Part shown: piece by piece, positions 6,089 to 6,541 of the stretch
How the letters are laid out: each line of letters starts with the position of its first letter
Position numbering within the stretch: the stretch's first letter is position 1
NCBI GenBank assembly: GCA_016872875.1
Contig: VGYW01000454.1
Location: forward strand, 1-6,541
DNA: 6,541 nucleotides
Direction of reading: 5' to 3'
Source of the DNA: Planctomycetota bacterium
Lineage (GTDB): Bacteria; Planctomycetota; PUPC01; DSUN01
Notes under the pieces: generated by a model
Databases searched by the model: none
Seen by the model: only the letters and a program-made list of their open reading frames with translations
Told to the model about the DNA's origin: nothing
Program-made: the position numbers and the translations under genes

Positions 6089-6170
6089 CGCCATACTGTA
6101 TCACTTTCTCTCCCCCCAGGGGTGATACAGTATGGCGCTTTGGCGATCCGGGGGCTTCTGTGGCCGTGCC
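6089..6170. repeat. Hairpin repeat array, unit 2 of 3
   Basis: The best-formed unit. CGCCATACTGTATCAC at 6089-6104 is the exact reverse complement of 6122-6137, a perfect 16-bp stem with a 17-base pyrimidine-rich loop (TTTCTCTCCCCCCAGGG). It is followed by CTTTGGCGATCCGGG as in unit 1. The loop differs wholly from that of unit 1 while the stem ends are kept. Confidence 0.88.
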
Positions 6171-6172
6171 TG

Positions 6173-6217
6173 CCCATCTGTATCATTTCCTCCCTCTCTC
6201 GGGTGATACAGACTGGG
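6173..6217. repeat. Hairpin repeat array, unit 3 of 3 (degenerate)
   Basis: TCTGTATCA (6177-6185) pairs with TGATACAGA (6204-6212), extended by CCCA/TGGG with a single bulged C at 6213. The unit shares the GTATCA/TGATAC core and a pyrimidine-rich loop with unit 2. Its outer arm has changed on both sides and no CTTTGGCGATCCGG tail follows, so it may be the diverged end of the array. Confidence 0.75.
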
Positions 6218-6244
6218 GCACCTGTCTAGCCAGGCGAGCGCTTG

Positions 6245-6346
6245 CCCCCTCTCCCTCGGGGAGAGGGTGGGGGTGAGGGTGCTTGTGTGCCATCCAGTCT
6301 CGCGGAAGGCACCCTCACCCCGGCCCTCCCCCCAGGGGGGAGGGGG
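6245..6346. repeat. REP-like palindromic doublet
   Basis: Two GC-rich palindromes in opposite orientation. The first is CCCTCTCCC, loop TCG, GGGAGAGGG (6247-6267). The second has ten-base arms around one A (6324-6344, CCCTCCCCCC / GGGGGGAGGG). Between them GGGGTGAGGGTGC (6270-6282) is the exact reverse complement of 6309-6321, so the whole block can fold as a three-way structure. The CCCTCACCCC / GAGAGGG wording resembles REP elements found in many GC-rich bacteria. No REP-associated transposase is in view. Confidence 0.82.
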
Positions 6347-6376
6347 AAAAGCCCCTCTCGCTAGACGCGTGCAGCG

Positions 6377-6403
6377 CCGCGGCTCTGACCAGCGAGGCCG
6401 CGG
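6377..6403 (-). terminator. Hairpin just after the ankyrin gene
   Basis: CCGCGGC and GCCGCGG form a perfect 7-bp stem with a 13-base loop. On the - strand it begins three bases after the stop codon at 6407-6409. No T-run follows, so a terminator role rests on position alone. Confidence 0.35.
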
Positions 6404-6406
6404 GAG

Positions 6407-6541
6407 TCATAGCGGGACCGGTCGGGGTGTGCCTCTGGTTCCCCCGTGCTTCTTGAGCAGCTCGATGACTTTGCCCTGGCTCCTGAAGGTCGCCAGGTCG
6501 AGTGGTGTGTAGCCCCATCGGTTCGCCGGGTTCACCGCCGC
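6407..6541 (-). CDS. Ankyrin-repeat protein, C-terminal end (partial)
   Basis: The last 44 codons of a gene entering from the right edge, read in the frame that starts at base 6541. The segment NRWGYTPLDLATFRSQGKV followed by IELLKKHGG is a good match to one ankyrin repeat (G-x-TPL-x-LA at the first helix, then IELL and G at the second helix and loop). After it comes a short tail TRGTPRPVPL and a TGA stop. The match identifies the fold, which binds other proteins; the rest of the protein, its start and its location are outside the window. Third positions are mostly G or C, as expected for this genome. It is convergent with the cytochrome-like gene, with about 500 bases of repeats between the two stops. 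Confidence 0.85.
   Translation of the reverse strand, partial: AAVNPANRWGYTPLDLATFRSQGKVIELLKKHGGTRGTPRPVPL

Noticed and set aside
6006..6217. CRISPR array
   Set aside because: The repeated parts are long, imperfect hairpins with only three units and large length differences. There are no uniform spacers and no cas gene.

Overview
The window is strongly GC-rich and looks like bacterial chromosome from the Planctomycetota or a close PVC relative. The evidence is a LamG / beta-propeller / diheme protein of the hydrazine-synthase-alpha-like type that planctomycetes carry in many copies, a sulfatase-family enzyme, and GC-rich intergenic spaces full of palindromic repeats. One of these is the ATCCGAAATC-type inverted repeat often seen in planctomycete genomes. 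The phylum is an inference from gene families, not from a marker gene.

Layout. 1-221: no supportable gene. 222-562, + strand: a near-consensus promoter, a leader of about 100 bases, a clear ribosome binding site and a 67-aa protein of unknown function, followed at once by a 9-bp hairpin. 587-762: an inverted-repeat element between two convergent genes. 777-2132, - strand: a leaderless (probably cytoplasmic) sulfatase-fold hydrolase of 451 aa with Thr where sulfatases have the formylglycine Cys/Ser. 2133-2732: the divergent intergenic region, filled by two tandem units of about 220 bp, each with a perfect 24-26 bp palindrome and several small conserved stems. 2733-5906, + strand: a 1057-aa exported protein with a LamG domain, a helical segment, a TolB/PD40-like propeller and two CxxCH heme motifs. 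5907-6406: hairpins after the stop codon, then a three-unit array of about 83-bp hairpin repeats, then a REP-like doublet. 6407-6541, - strand: the last 44 codons of an ankyrin-repeat protein that runs off the window.

Function. The two large genes are divergent, so they are separate transcription units that could share control elements in the repeat-filled gap. The exported protein would act outside the cytoplasmic membrane as a c-type cytochrome with carbohydrate- or protein-binding modules. The sulfatase-like enzyme would act in the cytoplasm. Nothing shows that they share a pathway. No hydrazine synthase beta/gamma partner, transposase, CRISPR array, tRNA or rRNA is visible. The most unexplained material is the intergenic DNA: four different structured repeat families in 6.5 kb.
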